A model generated the notes under the pieces. The model did not search any database and was not told the DNA's origin. It worked only from the letters and a program-made list of their open reading frames with translations. Below, piece after piece: positions 32,182-44,435 of a DNA stretch of 64,000 nucleotides. The stretch lies in assembly GCF_013402915.1 (NCBI RefSeq), contig NC_050723.1, positions 682,001-746,000 on the forward strand, given 5' to 3'. Each line of letters opens with the position of its first letter. Positions within the stretch are counted from its first letter, which is position 1. Origin of the DNA: Zygotorulaspora mrakii (taxonomy: Eukaryota; Ascomycota; Saccharomycetes; Saccharomycetales; Saccharomycetaceae). Position numbers and translations under genes: made by a program.

Positions 32182-33175
32182 AATATTTTTATTTCTCATA
32201 TGTAAGTTAAAGTACATTTTTTGATTAAACTATACCTGTCGTTCGATTTTTTTGAACTAGTTTCAATGATATCAAAAGTATTCAACCTATTGCATTATAT
32301 TACATAAATATACTTAATCTTCTCCCTTTTTGGTTGTGCGATTTATATTTCTATATGCACATGATGGTAGTTTCAACCAAGTAAAAGCTCATAGACAATT
32401 ACCAATATATTAATGCCAATCAAGGGGACTGTGAGAGCAGTGTTAGTAAAGAATTTTGAATTATCCAATGCAATGAGATTGCAATGTAGCGAAAAATAAC
32501 ATACTCCTTAATAAAGTCTGTACAGCGCCAATCAACTGCACAACTTTTGATTTTGTAGAATTTTCTTCTTGACCAAATACTGGCGCATCAGAACTTCTGC
32601 CAAGGCCGACTGTCAAAAATAGAGTCACACGAAGACGTGTTCATGGCAATGTTAGTATAAAGTATGATCTGAGGGTTACAGGGATAGAGGCGCAAAAAAA
32701 GGATCAAGTCCCATTCGATATAACATACTTCTAATCAAAAATCTTTCTTCACTCAGCACTGCTACGGAATTAATCAGCAGCAGAATAACATAGAATAATT
32801 TTCCTAAACCGAATATCATCACTCAATCTCTTAAAAAAAGGACTAAATCTTTAATTACGGAAGTTGTGCTTCAAACTCTTGGTCTTTGGTTCACAGTTCA
32901 TCGCTTTTTAGATGTACCTTTATGTTGTTACTGAAATCTATGACAGGAGAAACGCGGCAATGATAATCAAGTCACGTGCCTGATATAGTTTTATTGTTAT
33001 TGCACGCAATAGCACATCCAGATGTCTTCACAAGATGTTTATGATCAGTTGTTTTCGATATTGACTTAACGTAATGTGGAGTTTCCTTTTTTATTATATT
33101 ATACTAAATACTAGAAACTTTGCAAAGAAACACAGATTGAATAAAAAAAGGTTAAATATGTGAATGAGATTAACC
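32182..33175. other. tRNA-Ala to RPS24 gap without a recognisable gene
   Basis: About 990 bp, A+T-rich. It contains the 3' flank of RPS24 and a GTCACGTG sequence near 32969-32976. I looked for YOS1, which neighbours RPS24A in S. cerevisiae, and for a snoRNA or centromere, and found none that I can support. Confidence 0.35.
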
Positions 33176-33968
33176 TTAATCAGCGTTACGACGAGCAATC
33201 TTCTTGGCCAAACTTTTACCAGTACCGAAGATCTTCTTGTCTCTGTTCTTCTTTTGTTTTCTTTGTTGTCTAGATGGCTTTTCAACTTTTTCGGCTAGAC
33301 CGTATCTGACCAATCTGTAGGTTGGTTCGAACTTCTTAGCGTCAGCAACAGAGTCGTAAACCAAACCGAAACCGGTTGACTTACCACCACCGAATTGAGT
33401 TCTGAAACCAAAGGCAGAAACAGCATCCTTTTCGACCTTGTAGACGGCAGCTAATTTTTCACGTAATTCATCCTTCGAGACATTAGCTCTGTTTGGGTGC
33501 AAGACATCAATAACGAATTGCTTTCTAGCCAACAATGGGTTGGTGATGACCTTTCTAGTACGGATAGTGATGGCGTCAGACTAATAATAAAGTTAAAAGT
33601 TGAATGTTAGTAACCAAAATTTTTGAAAATCACAAATATAGAGGATGCACGAGCAACGATACTGGCTCTACTTGCTATCAAAACTGATTTCATTATCCGG
33701 AAAATCGAAAGGCGCCATTTCCTAAGCTGTAGGTTTACCGATTTGTATGTATATCATCTCCGGCACCCTTTGCGTCAATCCTATCGGATGTGTACGTTAA
33801 ATCATGGTATCCCATTACTCTACAGAATTATCAACATGGACTGTCCCTCTTCATATTTGACATATGAAAAAAGATTGGTATACTTCTGTAACTCGGTTCA
33901 TCACTGGGTTCGTCGTAATCGTTATGCTTCGCTCCACTTCTCACGTCTTGTATCCTTTCACATACCAT
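33176..33968 (-). CDS. RPS24: 40S ribosomal protein eS24 (Rps24), two exons
   Basis: Structural protein of the 40S subunit needed for pre-rRNA processing. Join of exon 1 at 33966-33968 (ATG only) and exon 2 at 33176-33580, giving 135 residues, the same as S. cerevisiae. Exon 2 starts [20 protein letters not shown] and ends KKIARRNAD. The intron has the donor GTATGT directly after ATG, branch site TACTAAC at 33606-33612 and acceptor TTATTAG ending at 33581. Splitting the gene right after the start codon is the same design as S. cerevisiae RPS24A/B. Confidence 0.96.
33581..33965 (-). other. RPS24 spliceosomal intron
   Basis: 385-nt intron on the minus strand: donor GTATGT at 33960-33965, perfect branch site TACTAAC at 33606-33612, acceptor TAG at 33581-33583. 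Branch site to acceptor is about 25 nt. I see no snoRNA inside. Confidence 0.93.
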
Positions 33969-34755
33969 TTCTGTTTATCCTTTGTTGGTTCCTTAACTAC
34001 CTTAAAATGGGAAAAGTTACTTTAGAATATAGCTTCAAAATGCCAATATAGAGTCTGCAAATTCGCTATACACATCAAAATTCGGCTGTGTAGATTATTG
34101 GAAATTCTGTGAAACTTACCAATTGTTCCTTCCAGTCTGTGCTGAAAGGAACATCAACGGGGCACCCGTGAGCCTAGTGAGCCTAGCACTTCCTTTTCCA
34201 AAGGGCAGACATTCATTCTGCCAAGGTAAGACATCCTGCTCGCCGTGTGGGGACGTGGCGTCGCAGAGATAACAGCGAGCCTAGCCGACAGTATACGAGC
34301 CCAGGCAGACCGAGTCCCAGAGGGATCTAGCTAGCTTACACGGACCGGTGTCCATCTTTTCCAGTCAGAGACGCAAAAAAATGAAACTACAACGTTTTTG
34401 ATCCGCGCGACGCGCTGTCGCGAAGATAAAGTATTCGCTTAGAGCTCTGGATGTCCGGAATGATCATAATATATGGGTGAATGGGTTTAGACAGTCACAA
34501 TACTCGTATATAGAATTATCAGATTGTATATTCAAGATGTTATAAGATATGCATTCATCTATTGAAATACCTCTATTGAAATATACCTATTTGCAATTGT
34601 GTATGTAATTGTATATGCATGCGTGTATTTATTGAAATAATCTAGTCGCCAAATTATACAGAGTTCAATTGAGTGAATACAATTCTTTGTTTTCTTTTAT
34701 AAAATTAGCGTACAATTTCATATCGATTTAGTATAATATTTAATGATTACATGTA
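33969..34755. promoter_or_regulatory. RPS24 upstream region
   Basis: Upstream of RPS24 and downstream of ALD5. A block at about 34150-34350 is clearly G+C-rich within otherwise A+T-rich flanks and contains the octamer GAGCCTAG three times (near 34170, 34179 and 34279) and GCACCCGTG, a weak match to a Rap1 site. This is plausibly the ribosomal-protein gene activation region, but no site is certain. The A+T-rich remainder (34380-34755) is ALD5 3' flank. Confidence 0.35.
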
Positions 34756-36309
34756 TTAGTATTGTGGTTTGTCAATGGACATTCTGACAGACTTGGTTTG
34801 AGTGTAGTTGTCCAATGCAGCGGCACCCATTTCACGGCCAATACCACTAGAGTTGAAACCACCAAATGGAACATTTTGATGGAAATCATTGTAGGTGTTA
34901 ATCCAGATAGTACCAGCTTTAATTCTCTTTGAAACGTTGATAGCTTTGTTTACGTCTTTCGTGTGGATACCGGCTGCTAGACCGTAAACAGAGTCATTTG
35001 CTGCTGATACAACCTCATCGACAGTTGAAAATTTAGAAACAGTAACGATTGGACCAAAAATTTCTTCCTTAACGATTCTCATGTCCTCACTAACATCTGC
35101 GAAAATGGTAGGTTTGATAAAATACCCTTTGTCACCCTTTCTTTCACCACCAGCAACAACACGAGCACCTTCGTTTGTACCTATCTTGACATAGTCCAAG
35201 ATCTTGTCCAATTGCATTTGAGAAGTTTGCGCACCTTGGAAGACATCTTTTTGGAATGGATCACCCACCACCAATGATTCTGTGTATTCCTTAAATTTCT
35301 CCAACACTTCATCATAAACGGTATCTTGAACGTAAACTCTTGAACCAGCACAACAAACCTCACCAGAATTATAGAAGATACCAAATGCAATACTTTTAAC
35401 AGCCTTGTCTAAGTCAGCATCTGAGAAAACGATATTTGGCGATTTACCACCTAATTCCAAAGTAACTTTTTTAATTGTGTCAGCGGCAGACTTCATGATA
35501 TGACGACCGGTAGCTGTCGAGCCTGTAAATGCAATCTTTTTAACATTTGGATGGGTACATAGTCTTTCGCCTACAATTTTGCCGAAACCTGGAAGGATAT
35601 TGACTACACCTCTTGGAATACCAGCTTCTTGAACTAATTGACATGCATATAATGCTGATAATGGTGTTGCTTCAGCTGGTTTCAATACGACTGTATTACC
35701 TGTTGCTAGAGCGGGCCCCACTTTCCACGACCACATCAATAAAGGGAAATTCCATGGGATAATTTGACCGCAAACACCCAATGGCTCTCTGACACTATAT
35801 GAAAAATAATCTTTGCCAGTGTCGATAACATCACCATAAAGCTTGTCAGCCCAACCACCACAGGAACGCAAATATTTAGAGACCAATGCAACATCCGCAC
35901 GAGAACATAGTAGAGACTTACCGTTGTCTAGCGACTCAATACCAGCAAGAGTCTCGGCGTGTTCTTCAATAAGATCTGCTAGCTTGAAAAGACCACGCGC
36001 ACGATCTTCAGGGTTCGATTGTGACCATCCGTTGTCGAACGCTTCCTTAGCAGCTGCAACTGCCACGTCGACATCATCTTCGCGTGCTTCGTACACATGT
36101 GTGATCTCCTCCTCCGTGGAGGGATTTATGACTTCAAAGGTTTTGTGTTGTCTTGAAGGAACGAATTCACCATTGATGAATAGACCTGTTGGTTGCTCAT
36201 ATGTCACGCCATTGGGCAGTGTCACGGGCACACGCAGGTTCAAACTCGAGTACAGGCGAATAAATCCCAAGCGGTTGTTCACCAGTCTAGATGTAGTACG
36301 GGACAGCAT
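34756..36309 (-). CDS. ALD5: Mitochondrial aldehyde dehydrogenase (Ald5-type)
   Basis: NAD(P)-dependent oxidation of acetaldehyde to acetate in the mitochondrion, feeding acetyl-CoA and respiratory-chain functions. 517 residues (S. cerevisiae Ald5 520). Basic presequence at 1-25 ([20 protein letters not shown]), cofactor loop FTGSTATGR, catalytic Glu in [13 protein letters not shown], catalytic Cys in [12 protein letters not shown], and [11 protein letters not shown]. Assigned to ALD5 rather than ALD4 by synteny (YER073W between RPS24A and VTC1). Confidence 0.93.
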   Translation of the reverse strand: MLSRTTSRLVNNRLGFIRLYSSLNLRVPVTLPNGVTYEQPTGLFINGEFVPSRQHKTFEVINPSTEEEITHVYEAREDDVDVAVAAAKEAFDNGWSQSNPEDRARGLFKLADLIEEHAETLAGIESLDNGKSLLCSRADVALVSKYLRSCGGWADKLYGDVIDTGKDYFSYSVREPLGVCGQIIPWNFPLLMWSWKVGPALATGNTVVLKPAEATPLSALYACQLVQEAGIPRGVVNILPGFGKIVGERLCTHPNVKKIAFTGSTATGRHIMKSAADTIKKVTLELGGKSPNIVFSDADLDKAVKSIAFGIFYNSGEVCCAGSRVYVQDTVYDEVLEKFKEYTESLVVGDPFQKDVFQGAQTSQMQLDKILDYVKIGTNEGARVVAGGERKGDKGYFIKPTIFADVSEDMRIVKEEIFGPIVTVSKFSTVDEVVSAANDSVYGLAAGIHTKDVNKAINVSKRIKAGTIWINTYNDFHQNVPFGGFNSSGIGREMGAAALDNYTQTKSVRMSIDKPQY

Positions 36310-37550
36310 AATTCTCTGTGGTTAAACTACTCCTATAGCTGTCTTGCTCTAACTGCGACACACTTACAACACACCTACAACCGTCTGTAAGAAATAAAAA
36401 ATCCTCTTTATATATGCACCGGCACATAGCTCATCGAATGGTCTAAAACGAGACCCCTCAAAGATTCGATTACAAACTGATCAAGAACGGCAAGCCAAAG
36501 AACACTCTGCTTCCAACAGGAATACAGCAACCCTCTTTGCCGAATACAAACTACCCTCTTTGCGGAATGCTTCCTTCCTCCTGGCTGAATAACAGTTCCT
36601 GAAAAGAGGGGACCGTGGAAGGCGTTCAAAGCTCGACTTCCAGAAAGCTGGTCAAGCGGAACGGAAACAAGCACTGATTGGGACAAAAAAAAAAAACGAA
36701 AAAAGTGATAAACGACAGTAGTACCAGGAGGACAGAGGAGGCACACTAATAGAACAGTAACCGTGTGCATATCTAGTGCTTGCGCCTTTCGTGCCGCACC
36801 CGCCAAAGAGGGGGAAGGACCCACGCAGTTTCGTATTCGTCATTACTAAGATGAGCCTCGAATAAAATCCGCTGTCCCCGTGCCAGTCCGTTGTTGTCGT
36901 TGTTGTCGTTGTTGTTATCTTCCGCCGTTGTCACTGTAGCTGCTTTGATTTCTTTTCTCTTTGCACTTTATGGGTGGGCATGCAGGTGTCTGCTCTCGAA
37001 TTTGAGTTTTGTTGGTGAGGGGCTACGATTGAACATGAGCATTTATCTCTTCGTATGACGAGTTCTCCTTCCCAGGAAAACTCAAACGGGTCTCGCAGGA
37101 GTGGGGCACAGACGTCTGCGTGGAAAGGAGACCCATCCCCCCTCACTTGTGCTGCTCGGAAAAACCCATCAAAGCTCTGCTTGTTGCTATGCTGGCTGGC
37201 AAGTTACAGAAAAAGCAAGTGTCTGGGCGCGGACGGCCGCTGCCCCTCTCATCTTCCTATGCTTGGTGTTCTGGCTTGTTTCTGGATAATCCGTCCGGAA
37301 TGAGCACGGAATGGGGGACGGAATGGCGTCATTTTCGTTCGCAACGACTCGGGAATTTTCCGGATACTTTGTCACTATGTACATAATGTTATACATACAC
37401 ATATGTCTATGTAAATTAGGTATCTACGATACACGTTTGACACGGCAACAATTCGGTGTGGTTGGAACAGAGGGCTGACTCTTGATTCGAACTCATCGTC
37501 CCGAACCTGTGATATTATTGTAAAATTATTAGACTTGGCGCTGGGGATCG
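36310..37550. promoter_or_regulatory. Long ALD5 upstream region
   Basis: 1.24 kb between the ALD5 start and the VTC1 stop. It holds short open frames on both strands but none resembles a protein I know, and they overlap one another. Notable sequence: a TTGTTGTCG tandem tract near 36889-36920 and an A-run at 36686-36697. It most likely contains extended ALD5 control DNA, but no specific site is supported. Confidence 0.3.
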
Positions 37551-38558
<1,008 letters not shown>

Positions 38559-38945
38559 ATGGAATTCCAATGCATTGAGGATAGGGCACAGAATGCTCCA
38601 CTACCGGAAAACAAATTGATTGATCTCATAGAGACATGTTACGTTACCAGCAAGAATGAAACCAAATCGGATCAGAACGCAATCTTAGTGGAACGATTCT
38701 TAAAATATATCCTGGAGCAACTGAATAAGCATTCGTCCCTTTATAAATACATCGTGTCAATGACGTGTTTGAAAAGTCTGGTTGACGAAGAGGACTCCGA
38801 CAGTGTTGATGGTAATTTCACAATGATAAACTCTGTTGGCACGTCTTGGAACCCTAAAAAAGATGGTTTGTTTAACTATACTGTCAGAAGTGCTGAAAGA
38901 CCAAGGCAACAGTTTTTAGTCACTATAATATGGGTTTACAAGTAA
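38559..38945 (+). CDS. TDA2: Tctex1-type dynein light-chain-like protein Tda2
   Basis: Cortical actin-patch protein that works with Aim21 to limit barbed-end assembly during endocytosis. 128 residues (S. cerevisiae 126). The pattern fits the Tctex-1 fold: two N-terminal helices (LPENKLIDLIETCYVTSKNE), then strands (FNYTVRSAERPRQQFLVTII). Convergent with SEC6, 44 bp apart. Synteny (YER071C) supports the call. Confidence 0.9.
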   Translation: MEFQCIEDRAQNAPLPENKLIDLIETCYVTSKNETKSDQNAILVERFLKYILEQLNKHSSLYKYIVSMTCLKSLVDEEDSDSVDGNFTMINSVGTSWNPKKDGLFNYTVRSAERPRQQFLVTIIWVYK

Positions 38946-38989
38946 ATGGTTCATTGCTATATATATAGATATATATATTTCGTCTCTTT

Positions 38990-41398
38990 TCACATCATCT
39001 GTGTAAATTTGGCAATAAATGTGGGTTGTAGTTCATTTTCACGTAAATTTTGTAATCTTGCAGGGTCATTGCTCATTTCAGTTGCATTCGCAATAGTTTT
39101 CTTAGCAAAAGAATTATCGATGTCCTTTCTGCAACTCAATATTGCTGACAGTAACTCAATTGGTGTGTCCCAATATACAGATAGGCAGTTTTCCCACGTT
39201 GCGAGTATAGTCTCTGGAGGACCACAACTGAAATCCATGAAGTATTCCATTAGCTTGAATTTATTATCTATTATCAATGTCTTATCTTCCGTTTCTGGTA
39301 CTAATTGGACAAAAACTCTGTAAAATATTTCGAAGTCTCTTTTCATACAGTCCAGAAATTTGTTATGTTTACTCTTGAAATTGTGCTCGTATTTTAAGGC
39401 ACTAATAAACCTTAAAATGGTTTCTTCCACAACACCTTCCAGAAGACTTGCAAAGACAAGTACGTTCATCTGACTTTTAATGTCAATCAAATATTCATAC
39501 AATGTATCGGAAATTTGCTTTGCATGAGAGCCACTATACCAGCTTTTAGAAAAGATCTCGGTGAATGTATTTGCCAAATCAGCAAACATGATTTTGATTA
39601 ATTCATTGGAGCAAAATCTTGCTACCTCTGCGAATCCATCAAGCGTTTCGTCAATATGTTGTGTTATTGATCTTTCATAGCCCTTTGTCACTAATTTGCC
39701 GTATTTTGTTGAAATTGCAACGGAATAATCTGCTCCTTTCATTTGATCATTTGCAATGGCAACAACGTATTCAACAAGCCCCCCTGAACACTCTTCTTCG
39801 GGTGATATACTCTCGGGATCATTGTCATATTTTTCATTATAAATTAAGAGCTTGTCAACATCGTCACCAACCATCTTCATCCATTTCTTTTGACGTTCCT
39901 TTAATAGACCACAGAATTTATCGATAACACCGACAAGAATTTTTGCTTGACTGGAATCTGCAGCTACTTCAACTTGCTGTGTGAACATTTGGAAGCATGT
40001 CCTTGTACCATCCAGGTATAATAGTCCTTCCGAATCTGTATGGGGAGGAGTTTTTCTTTCTCTGAAGACTTCGAACTCTGCTTTTTCCAAATTTCCAATC
40101 CATTCTGCCATTTTGACAACAATTAGGGATAAATAATCATCAAATAGCTGGGTTCTTTGTTCATCTCCAATGACACTTTTCTTAACTTTCTTCGAAAATC
40201 CAAAGTCATCTACCAATACTTTTTGGAAATTTCTATCAAAATCGAGAATATCTAGTATAATTGATGTTTCTGGCTCTGACTCTACGAGTTCAGTTATAAG
40301 TATATGCAATTCCTCATAGTAAATATTAAAATATTCATCAAAGATATTCCAATATTTCGGACAATACTTAGTAACATGATCTTTCACCACTAGAACTTCA
40401 TTAAAAACCCAATCCAAGCTATTAAGGACTTCAAATCTTTTTTCTCCCTGGTATTCTTTCCTTACTTCGACAAACATATCACGTACAGACTGTTTAAGCT
40501 TATTAAGGAAAAAATTCTTATATCCACGAGGTTTCGTTCTTGTCGTTATAGTACCACTAAGAATCTCCTCATATAATCCTCTACTAGTCGGGTAGTCCAA
40601 AATCTCTTCTTCCCTTGACTGCAGGTTTGCTAAAAGCTTGTTATTTGGCAGTTTTTTTACGGTGCTCTTTTCAGATTCTATCTCTTTTTTTTTAACGATG
40701 TTCCTAATTGCCTCTATTCGCAGATCTTCTTGTTCCTCCAAGGCGATGATTTTAAAAAATCGAATAGCGAGTGAAATTTGTTCTGACCTTACTATCTCGA
40801 CAAGATCGTATATCAAAGATTCGAGTAGCTTGTCAAACTGGGCTACATGCTCCGATACCTGAGAAAAGAGCCGACGTGCAGTTCTCTGTATATCGTCAGT
40901 CGAAACTGCAGCCATCACAAGTATCTGGTCTTCAAAATCACGCGCTCTTGATAACGAATAATGAATGTGAAGTAAGTCGGGACAACCCGAATCTAGTGGA
41001 TCCTCTAAGACTTCTGCCTTCAACATGTCATCAATTCCCTGTAATAGTTTCTGGAAAGCAATGATATTATCGTAAATAGAGGAAGTCATTTCAATGGTTT
41101 CATACAACCTCGTGGAAGTGAATATAACATCGTATCTCGAAATAGCAGACTTATTCTTATCACTTAAGCTATTCACTTCTTCCAGGCGTTCGCGTATATT
41201 TTTTACAGATTGTTGAGATAAATTCAAGCTTGTCAAGCTTTTTTCAACATTGCCATAAAAGGTAGACGATTCCTTATCCAATTGGTAGTCGATCGTCGAT
41301 TTTTGCTTTATTAACTGCTCTTTCACTGACCTAACTCTTTCTGGAGATACATCATCTTTAATCAAAACTGAAATTCTTTGCAACGCCTCTGAAGACAT
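38990..41398 (-). CDS. SEC6: Exocyst subunit Sec6
   Basis: Subunit of the octameric exocyst that tethers secretory vesicles at bud tip and neck and binds Sec9. 802 residues (S. cerevisiae 805), intact. N-terminal coiled coil (about 15-80), then a long helical-bundle body; the C-terminal domain (about 400-800) includes NELIKIMFADLANTFTEIFS and LLEGVVEETILRFISALKYE. Order with the YIL067C homologue is as on S. cerevisiae chromosome IX. Confidence 0.95.
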   Translation of the reverse strand: MSSEALQRISVLIKDDVSPERVRSVKEQLIKQKSTIDYQLDKESSTFYGNVEKSLTSLNLSQQSVKNIRERLEEVNSLSDKNKSAISRYDVIFTSTRLYETIEMTSSIYDNIIAFQKLLQGIDDMLKAEVLEDPLDSGCPDLLHIHYSLSRARDFEDQILVMAAVSTDDIQRTARRLFSQVSEHVAQFDKLLESLIYDLVEIVRSEQISLAIRFFKIIALEEQEDLRIEAIRNIVKKKEIESEKSTVKKLPNNKLLANLQSREEEILDYPTSRGLYEEILSGTITTRTKPRGYKNFFLNKLKQSVRDMFVEVRKEYQGEKRFEVLNSLDWVFNEVLVVKDHVTKYCPKYWNIFDEYFNIYYEELHILITELVESEPETSIILDILDFDRNFQKVLVDDFGFSKKVKKSVIGDEQRTQLFDDYLSLIVVKMAEWIGNLEKAEFEVFRERKTPPHTDSEGLLYLDGTRTCFQMFTQQVEVAADSSQAKILVGVIDKFCGLLKERQKKWMKMVGDDVDKLLIYNEKYDNDPESISPEEECSGGLVEYVVAIANDQMKGADYSVAISTKYGKLVTKGYERSITQHIDETLDGFAEVARFCSNELIKIMFADLANTFTEIFSKSWYSGSHAKQISDTLYEYLIDIKSQMNVLVFASLLEGVVEETILRFISALKYEHNFKSKHNKFLDCMKRDFEIFYRVFVQLVPETEDKTLIIDNKFKLMEYFMDFSCGPPETILATWENCLSVYWDTPIELLSAILSCRKDIDNSFAKKTIANATEMSNDPARLQNLRENELQPTFIAKFTQMM

Positions 41399-41594
41399 CT
41401 TGAATTTATTTCCAGTGACGAATTAATTTTGATACCTGCGGTGAACCTTCAGGAGAGACGTCATCATCTCCTTGTAATTTCAATTGTATAGCTTAATGTT
41501 TCAGCTTTCGATATAATCCCTTCACAACCGAAGTAGTGCGTAAATAGTGATCATAGATTTTTTATATATATATATATGTATGTCTATTAAATAC

Positions 41595-43604
41595 TTATGA
41601 AACTCCGGGCTTTGGTTCATGCCATACTCCTTGAGGCCACTCCAGTATTCCAGCATTGGTGTAATCACCACGAATACTATCTGGAGATCTTGTTGAAGCT
41701 TGCGCAACTCTCATGTATAATTTTAAACCATCATCTGCATTTGATACCATCTGGTCCATCATTGAACCCAATACTTCATTCTCTGACATCAGAATATCGA
41801 GATCAACGGATTCATTCTTGCCCACATAAACTTCAAAGTCGTTTATTAGAAGTGAGAAACCATCGATGTTACCAGTTGGGTCAACACTAGTTACATTGGG
41901 GCCCATATGCCATGAAATTCTATGATTAAAGGATTCACCGAAATCAAAGATAGGTGGTTTCAAGGATACACCCGCCTCACCACGTAATAACGATAAATTA
42001 GTTTCTACGATACTTGCAAAATCCCATCTTGCAACTCCGGATATGAAGAGGCCAAGAAGAATACCTTGAAACAGGTAGGCAGAAAACCCGCGAGTGGCAC
42101 AACCAGGAATAAGAATCATCCCCAATATGTAATGGTGAATTCTCAATGTCATTCCTGGTATTGAAGAGAGCAAGCAAAGCCCTACTATCATGGAAATGTA
42201 AATCTTGAAATATTTCTGAAACCTGCCTGATTTCCAAAGGGCGTATGCTTGTATAATGGCACAAATGAGAATTGTAGTTATAATAGATGCGACAGCTGTT
42301 AAAGCACCTGATTCTTCTTTCAGGTCATGCATAGTAAGTCTATCTACAGGCAATCTATCAAATGTCACGTTATTCATTATTCCCAGCCAGAAGGTTGGGT
42401 ACCATGCAAAGACTTTGAGCACAGGAGAGCCATCCTCCATTGTTCTCTTGGAAGCACATTTCCAAATGACATATAAAATGAAACACAGAGGTAAAAGACG
42501 CTGAAAGGCCACGCTGAGTAACACGTAAACGCTCTCTGCATTATGTGGGTCTGATAGAACTGGAGGGTCAAGCGCCAGGGCAACAGTCCAATATCCAACC
42601 AAAGACAATAGCCAATAACTTATGATACTATCATAAAGGTAAAGGACAGGAAGTCCAAAAAGGATATTCAATACCACCACAAGAACTCTAGGATCGTAGC
42701 ATCCAGACGCGATTCCTTCTTGGTAACTTCTGAAGGAAAACGAGCCGGGAAAAAATGAATCAAAATTCACAGACCACTGACCCAGTGTTCCCTTGGCCTT
42801 AGGAAACGACTTTTGAGGACCATCCATGGTCAATTTAGCGCAGCCGCCAGAGTAAGGTGATATTACCCCCGCATGAATAGCAGCTGAGCAAGGGTATGAA
42901 TCTGCCCTATATGGGTACGATAGTTCGTCTGATTCTTGGTTATCATTTTTTGTACCCCCACCGATCTCGTAACCAGTGTATTTGATCCTCTGGTCTCCAA
43001 CAGCCATTGCAGTAAAAGTCCACCCTTGTCTATCACACAATGCAGGACATCTAATGTAGTATTCTCTATCCGTGAATGGGCCACATTTTTCTGCGTTCAA
43101 TCCACAGGCATTATTTGTGCCAGCCCAATTAAGATATGAGTTGCAGGTTAACGTTATAATGGGCGTACTCTCACCATTAGAGTGAAAAAATGGCGCTCTC
43201 ACTAAATATGGATATAATAAAGAATACAAAACTCCGAACCATATTGTAACATAAACTATCAGTGCTAGAATTCGTAGTGAAAAACTGGAAAGCCTTGAGT
43301 TGAATTTATTTTTTGGTAATTCATCTAAATACGATATCACCGCATTAGAAAACTGGGGACGCTCATCCCGCACCTCCTCTGGACCACTCCAAAGTCTGTG
43401 GAAAAATCTCTTGAGCGGATTCGATTTCCTTCGAAACCTCCATGTATCCCCATCTGAAGTATCTGAGGTCCAGGGTCTTCCTTCAGCATCCAAATCTTCC
43501 AATGGTATGGATACCTCTTTATTCTTTGAGTAGCTCCTATCGCCTCCAGGAACATCTGTGAAGGCCTCCTCTAAAGACCCCTTGAAGGTAGCGACCATTT
43601 TCAT
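41595..43604 (-). CDS. LCCL-domain multi-pass membrane protein, YIL067C homologue
   Basis: Uncharacterised integral membrane protein, 669 residues (YIL067C 678). One membrane segment at about 105-127 is followed by an extracytosolic LCCL domain (about 150-290) with paired cysteines (GTNNACGLNAEKCGPFTDRE, CPALCDRQGW, YPCSAAIHAGVISPYSGGC). Six or seven membrane segments follow between 300 and 550, then a C-terminal soluble region of about 110 residues. Function is unknown; a lumenal or cell-surface binding role for the LCCL domain is inference. It is the last gene of the YER/YIL block. Confidence 0.88.
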   Translation of the reverse strand: MKMVATFKGSLEEAFTDVPGGDRSYSKNKEVSIPLEDLDAEGRPWTSDTSDGDTWRFRRKSNPLKRFFHRLWSGPEEVRDERPQFSNAVISYLDELPKNKFNSRLSSFSLRILALIVYVTIWFGVLYSLLYPYLVRAPFFHSNGESTPIITLTCNSYLNWAGTNNACGLNAEKCGPFTDREYYIRCPALCDRQGWTFTAMAVGDQRIKYTGYEIGGGTKNDNQESDELSYPYRADSYPCSAAIHAGVISPYSGGCAKLTMDGPQKSFPKAKGTLGQWSVNFDSFFPGSFSFRSYQEGIASGCYDPRVLVVVLNILFGLPVLYLYDSIISYWLLSLVGYWTVALALDPPVLSDPHNAESVYVLLSVAFQRLLPLCFILYVIWKCASKRTMEDGSPVLKVFAWYPTFWLGIMNNVTFDRLPVDRLTMHDLKEESGALTAVASIITTILICAIIQAYALWKSGRFQKYFKIYISMIVGLCLLSSIPGMTLRIHHYILGMILIPGCATRGFSAYLFQGILLGLFISGVARWDFASIVETNLSLLRGEAGVSLKPPIFDFGESFNHRISWHMGPNVTSVDPTGNIDGFSLLINDFEVYVGKNESVDLDILMSENEVLGSMMDQMVSNADDGLKLYMRVAQASTRSPDSIRGDYTNAGILEWPQGVWHEPKPGVS

Positions 43605-43734
43605 TGATGGAGGTTATCACAATACTGGCTTCAGGTTTAATTAATAATAGTGCTTGATAAATTGAAACCTCCCAGGATCCGTTATTTTCCGTTGTAGTTC
43701 ACTGCATCATAGTTGTAACCGCGGGCAGCTCTTG

Positions 43735-44290
43735 TTTTTTCATGTCATAATGAGCAGAAAACAAAGACATCCGAGAAACCTATCAAAAACTAAATTGGTT
43801 ATGCAACAACAATCTTGACTCCGTAAAGAAAAGTTTAATCGATAATAACAGTAGCAAACGCTGTTTCCAACTATTTTTGGGTGATGCATCTGCACCCATC
43901 TTGATTGCTGAATGCGAACACTCACAAGAACTATTTACTGTCAGAGTGCAACCCTTGTGACAAGGGGCGGTACATATGTTATTTACAGGTTTCACGGCAC
44001 AAAAGACACCATCATAGGAGGATATCTGTAATTATCTCTTTTTGTACCAAAAGACACAATAAAAACAGCCCTGCTATGAGGGAGACCAAAGTTGCTACCG
44101 TGCTGTAGGAGCCCAATCAAATCAAGAGATTCACATAGAACTGGACCACCGATAGAGTCTGTAGCTGTGCAGGCCCCTCTCACTTACCTTTCCAAGAGAA
44201 GCAACTATGTATGCTTCCCCCCCCTCGACACTTGACACCACATCAAGGCATCTCTGTGAGCCTGTATTCCTGCGAAGCTTTTCATAATAG
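43735..44290 (-). pseudogene. Disrupted relic of a probable secreted protein
   Basis: Minus-strand pieces in different frames. From about 44275 to 44180 one frame reads RCLDVVSSVEGGEAYIVASL. At 43992-44183 another reads ATDSIGGPVLCESLDLIGLL then QHGSNFGLPHSRAVFIVSF. At 43783-43995 a third reads NICTAPCHKGCTLTVNSSCE and ends in a small-residue/hydrophobic tail (ASPKNSWKQRLLLLLSIKLF). The first block recalls the GDSGGPxxC region of trypsin-like (S1) proteases, and the tail recalls a GPI-anchor signal. Both resemblances are weak. No intact start or frame exists, so if real it is a pseudogene. It sits exactly at a synteny breakpoint. Confidence 0.3.
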
Positions 44291-44435
44291 GCTCGTGTGA
44301 TATTTTAATCACTATAATTAAAAGGTGATGGCAATTGCAATTCTTATAAGATCCATTTCTTTTTTATTGTTCTTTTCTTAGTGCACCTTTTATACCGCAA
44401 CCGAGTGCACCGGTGGTCAGACTCGAGAACTTTAA

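Noticed and set aside
32968..33045. Possible centromere: GTCACGTG followed by TGTTTATGAT about 70 bp later
   Set aside because: GTCACGTG fits CDEI, but the spacer is not nearly pure A+T and the CCGAA core of CDEIII is absent.
33623..34051. 142-codon plus-strand ORF upstream of RPS24
   Set aside because: It covers the RPS24 intron and first exon on the opposite strand; the intron has perfect donor, branch and acceptor sites.
36408..37402. Cluster of overlapping ORFs of 60-138 codons upstream of ALD5
   Set aside because: They overlap on both strands, several lack an ATG, and none shows a domain-like pattern.
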